Origin: Ignavibacteriaceae bacterium
GTDB taxonomy: Bacteria; Bacteroidota; Ignavibacteria; Ignavibacteriales; Ignavibacteriaceae
DNA: 15,778 nt
Assembly: GCA_031292465.1 (NCBI GenBank)
Contig: JARLHB010000112.1
Location: forward strand, 1 to 15,778
Direction: 5' to 3'
The first letter of the stretch is position 1. Every line of letters starts with the position of its first letter. Of the stretch, positions 13,888 to 15,778 are shown in pieces. The position numbers and the translations under genes were made by a program. The notes under the pieces were generated by a model. The model was not told the origin of the DNA, made no database searches, and saw nothing but the letters and a program-made list of their open reading frames with translations.

Positions 13888-15778
13888 CTATTCGTACTTC
13901 AAAGATTTAATTGGGTTTGCAGTTGCCGCTTTAATTGCATGGACGCTTATAGTAATTAATGCTATTATCAGAGCCGACAATCCGGATAGGAGAAATACCC
14001 AAAAACTTATTTTTATCCGGTAGGCAAAATTATCGAGCCAGTTTTCCATAATATAATATGCAACAGGCCAGGCAATTAAATTTGCAAGCATAACCCATTT
14101 TGTAAATTGTTTTGAAAGAAGGTAGACGATCTCAGGAATGGAAGCGCCAAGCGCTTTTCTAATACCGATTTCTTTAGTCCTTTGTTCGGTTATAAAAGCT
14201 GCAAGGCCGAACAAACCAAGACAAGCTATAAAAATTGCAAGAAAAGAAAATATCCCTATCGCAATGCCTGTTCTTTCTTCCGAGTCATAAAGATGAGCTA
14301 AATCCTGATCGACAAAGCCGAAATAAATATTTTCTTTGCCGGCAAATTTTTGCCATGTGCTTTTAATATAGCCCAGCGTTTCTCCCGGCTTATCTGAAAC
14401 TATACGCAATGTAAGCAGGTATGCTGCCTGCCTTGGTATATGCAGTTGAAGAATCAACGGGCGCACCTTCTGATGCAGGGATTCATAATTAAAATCCTTT
14501 ATTACGCCTATTATTTTGTATGAAACCTCGTCTTTACCTTTGCCTATAAAATTTAAATTTTTCCCGATTGGATTGTCGTTTCCTACTTCTTTTAAGGCGG
14601 CCTGATTAATAACAACTGCTCCGGTATCAGAAGGAAATTCCCTTGAAAAATAATGGCCTTTCAGCAGTTCAATCCCGTATGTATTTATAAAACCATAATC
14701 AACATCCAAGACCTGGAAATATAAAGGATTGGCGCCTGTCATTTTATCAAACAAATAAGCGCTTGCGGGGATTCCGGAAGAAAACATTAATGACGAATAT
14801 CCTAATGAGGTAATTTGAGAGTTTTTTAATAACTCCTGTTTAAATGTTTCAATTTTATTGCCGAGGATAACTGCGTTTTTAATTACTACTAAATGCTCTT
14901 TATTAAATCCCAGATTTTTATTTTGCAAGTACCCAAGCTGATTTTTAATTACTACGGTACCGATTAATAAGGCTATAGATACGGAAAACTGTATTACTAC
15001 AAGAGTACTTCTAAAAGTGTTTTTATGTTTCCCCCCTTTTGTATATGGTTTTAATATTTGTACAGGTTGAAATGAAGACATATAAAATGCCGGATAACTG
15101 CCCGCAAGAATACCAACGAAAAGGATAAAACCAATCAGCGAAGGGATTGTATATAAACTGCTGAACAGGCTCAGGCGTAAATCTTTACCTGATAAATTAT
15201 TAAATACGGGAAGAATAACTTCCAAAAGCACTAATGAGAATATTACTGAAATTGTGCTCATCAAAAGGGATTCAGTGATAAATTGCAAGATCAACTTTAA
15301 TTTATTGGAACCAAGAGTCTTCCTTATACCGACTTCTTTAGAACGCTTTTCCGATCTTGCAGTTGAAAGGTTCATAAAATTAATTATAGCAACAAATAAT
15401 ATTGCTATAGCTGCGGCGGAAAAAATATATATATAAGCCATATCACCGGATTTAACATCACTATATTCTGTATTAGGATCTATTCCATATTCCCGCTTTG
15501 ATTGTAGATAAATTGAAGTTAATGGCTGTAGAAGAAGGTCATAACTTATATCTTTGCCCAGAAATTGATTTATAGGAACACCAAGCAATGAGGCCCCTTC
15601 AGGTGCAATATGATCACGTACTATATCCTTAAGCTTTTTTTCAAATGCAGCGGGATCAGTACCCTTTTTCAGACTAATATATGTATAATAATTCTGAGTA
15701 AGCCACTTTTGCGTTCGTGCTTCCGGATAGGTCGACATTGATAATAAGAAATCGCAGCTGAAGTGTGAATTTTTAGGA
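13888..15778 (-). CDS. Gene G: duplicated FtsX/MacB-like ABC permease, N-terminal part outside window
   Basis: The frame is open to the right edge. The 629 visible codons begin PKNSHFSCDFLLS, which aligns with PHNSHFRFDFLGS at residue 186 of gene E, so about 185 residues including TM1 are missing. The internal ATG at 15736-15738 is not the start. Counting from that Met: rest of the first periplasmic domain to about 98, TM2 (101-123), coupling motif RSKEVGIRKTLGSNK (132-146), TM3 (152-178), TM4 (196-221), TM5 (245-265), second periplasmic domain (268-490; GVIKDFNYESLHQKVRPL), TM6 (493-517), coupling motif RTKEIGIRKALGAS (520-533), TM7 (548-565), TM8 (578-601), end ATANPIKSLKYE. Most similar to E and D. 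It ends 42 nt before F begins, the second-shortest gap in the array after A/B. The substrate is unknown. Confidence 0.95.
   Translation of the reverse strand, partial: PKNSHFSCDFLLSMSTYPEARTQKWLTQNYYTYISLKKGTDPAAFEKKLKDIVRDHIAPEGASLLGVPINQFLGKDISYDLLLQPLTSIYLQSKREYGIDPNTEYSDVKSGDMAYIYIFSAAAIAILFVAIINFMNLSTARSEKRSKEVGIRKTLGSNKLKLILQFITESLLMSTISVIFSLVLLEVILPVFNNLSGKDLRLSLFSSLYTIPSLIGFILFVGILAGSYPAFYMSSFQPVQILKPYTKGGKHKNTFRSTLVVIQFSVSIALLIGTVVIKNQLGYLQNKNLGFNKEHLVVIKNAVILGNKIETFKQELLKNSQITSLGYSSLMFSSGIPASAYLFDKMTGANPLYFQVLDVDYGFINTYGIELLKGHYFSREFPSDTGAVVINQAALKEVGNDNPIGKNLNFIGKGKDEVSYKIIGVIKDFNYESLHQKVRPLILQLHIPRQAAYLLTLRIVSDKPGETLGYIKSTWQKFAGKENIYFGFVDQDLAHLYDSEERTGIAIGIFSFLAIFIACLGLFGLAAFITEQRTKEIGIRKALGASIPEIVYLLSKQFTKWVMLANLIAWPVAYYIMENWLDNFAYRIKISFWVFLLSGLSALIIALITISVHAIKAATANPIKSLKYE
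13890..13921. repeat. 32-nt tract identical between the 3' ends of F and G (copy in G)
   Basis: Partner of 11397-11428. D and E have recognisably related but mismatched sequence at the same place, so perfect identity between F and G stands out against their overall divergence. Confidence 0.8.

Noticed and set aside
15736..15738. ATG as the true start of gene G
   Set aside because: The frame continues upstream with conserved family sequence (NSHFSCDF) to the window edge, and no start context is present.
1..15778. MacB or LolC/LolE as gene names
   Set aside because: MacB has an N-terminal ATPase domain that is absent here, and LolC/E are about half this length with one periplasmic domain. The double-length architecture does not justify either symbol.

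Overview
The window is one long block of seven tandem genes, all on the minus strand. They are read in the order G, F, E, D, C, B, A (high to low coordinate). Every gene encodes the same kind of protein: a roughly 780-816 residue integral membrane permease of the MacB/FtsX/LolC (type VII ABC) superfamily, in which two MacB-like halves are fused. Each half has a transmembrane helix, a large periplasmic core domain (MacB_PCD type) and an FtsX-type three-helix bundle. This is the 'duplicated orphan permease' layout known from Acidobacteriota, Bacteroidota and Ignavibacteria. No ATPase (no Walker A or ABC signature), no HlyD-type adaptor, no outer-membrane channel and no regulator lies in the window. 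Any ATPase partner must come from elsewhere.

Layout: A (1-1328, C-terminal part beyond the left edge), B (1356-3749), a 252-nt gap rich in palindromes and repeats, C (4002-6338, TTG start, hairpin in its leader), D (6434-8848), E (8914-11337), F (11395-13845), G (13888-15778, N-terminal part beyond the right edge). Gaps within D-G are 42-65 nt and the A/B gap is 27 nt, so the genes are probably co-transcribed in one or two blocks. The B-C gap is the most likely break. Both ends of the array run off the window, so it holds at least seven genes.

D, E and G are close paralogues and F is a slightly more distant relative. A and B form a second type, sharing an NYTNILTV motif at the end of TM2. 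C is the outlier. The membrane helices, the coupling-helix motifs (KE-[IV]-G-[IV]-RK-x-[LV]-G) and the C-terminal NP-[VI]-x-SL/VL end are conserved, while the periplasmic domains differ. This suggests one transport or mechanotransmission scaffold diversified for several extracytoplasmic substrates or partners.

Organism: the DNA is AT-rich, and several genes carry clear Shine-Dalgarno sequences (AGGAGG before D, AAGGAG before C). Bacteroidota in the strict sense rarely use these, while the protein family is typical of the Bacteroidota/Ignavibacteriota/FCB group. An Ignavibacteria-like member of that group is the best guess, as inference only. I found no tRNA, rRNA, CRISPR array, insertion sequence or integrase.
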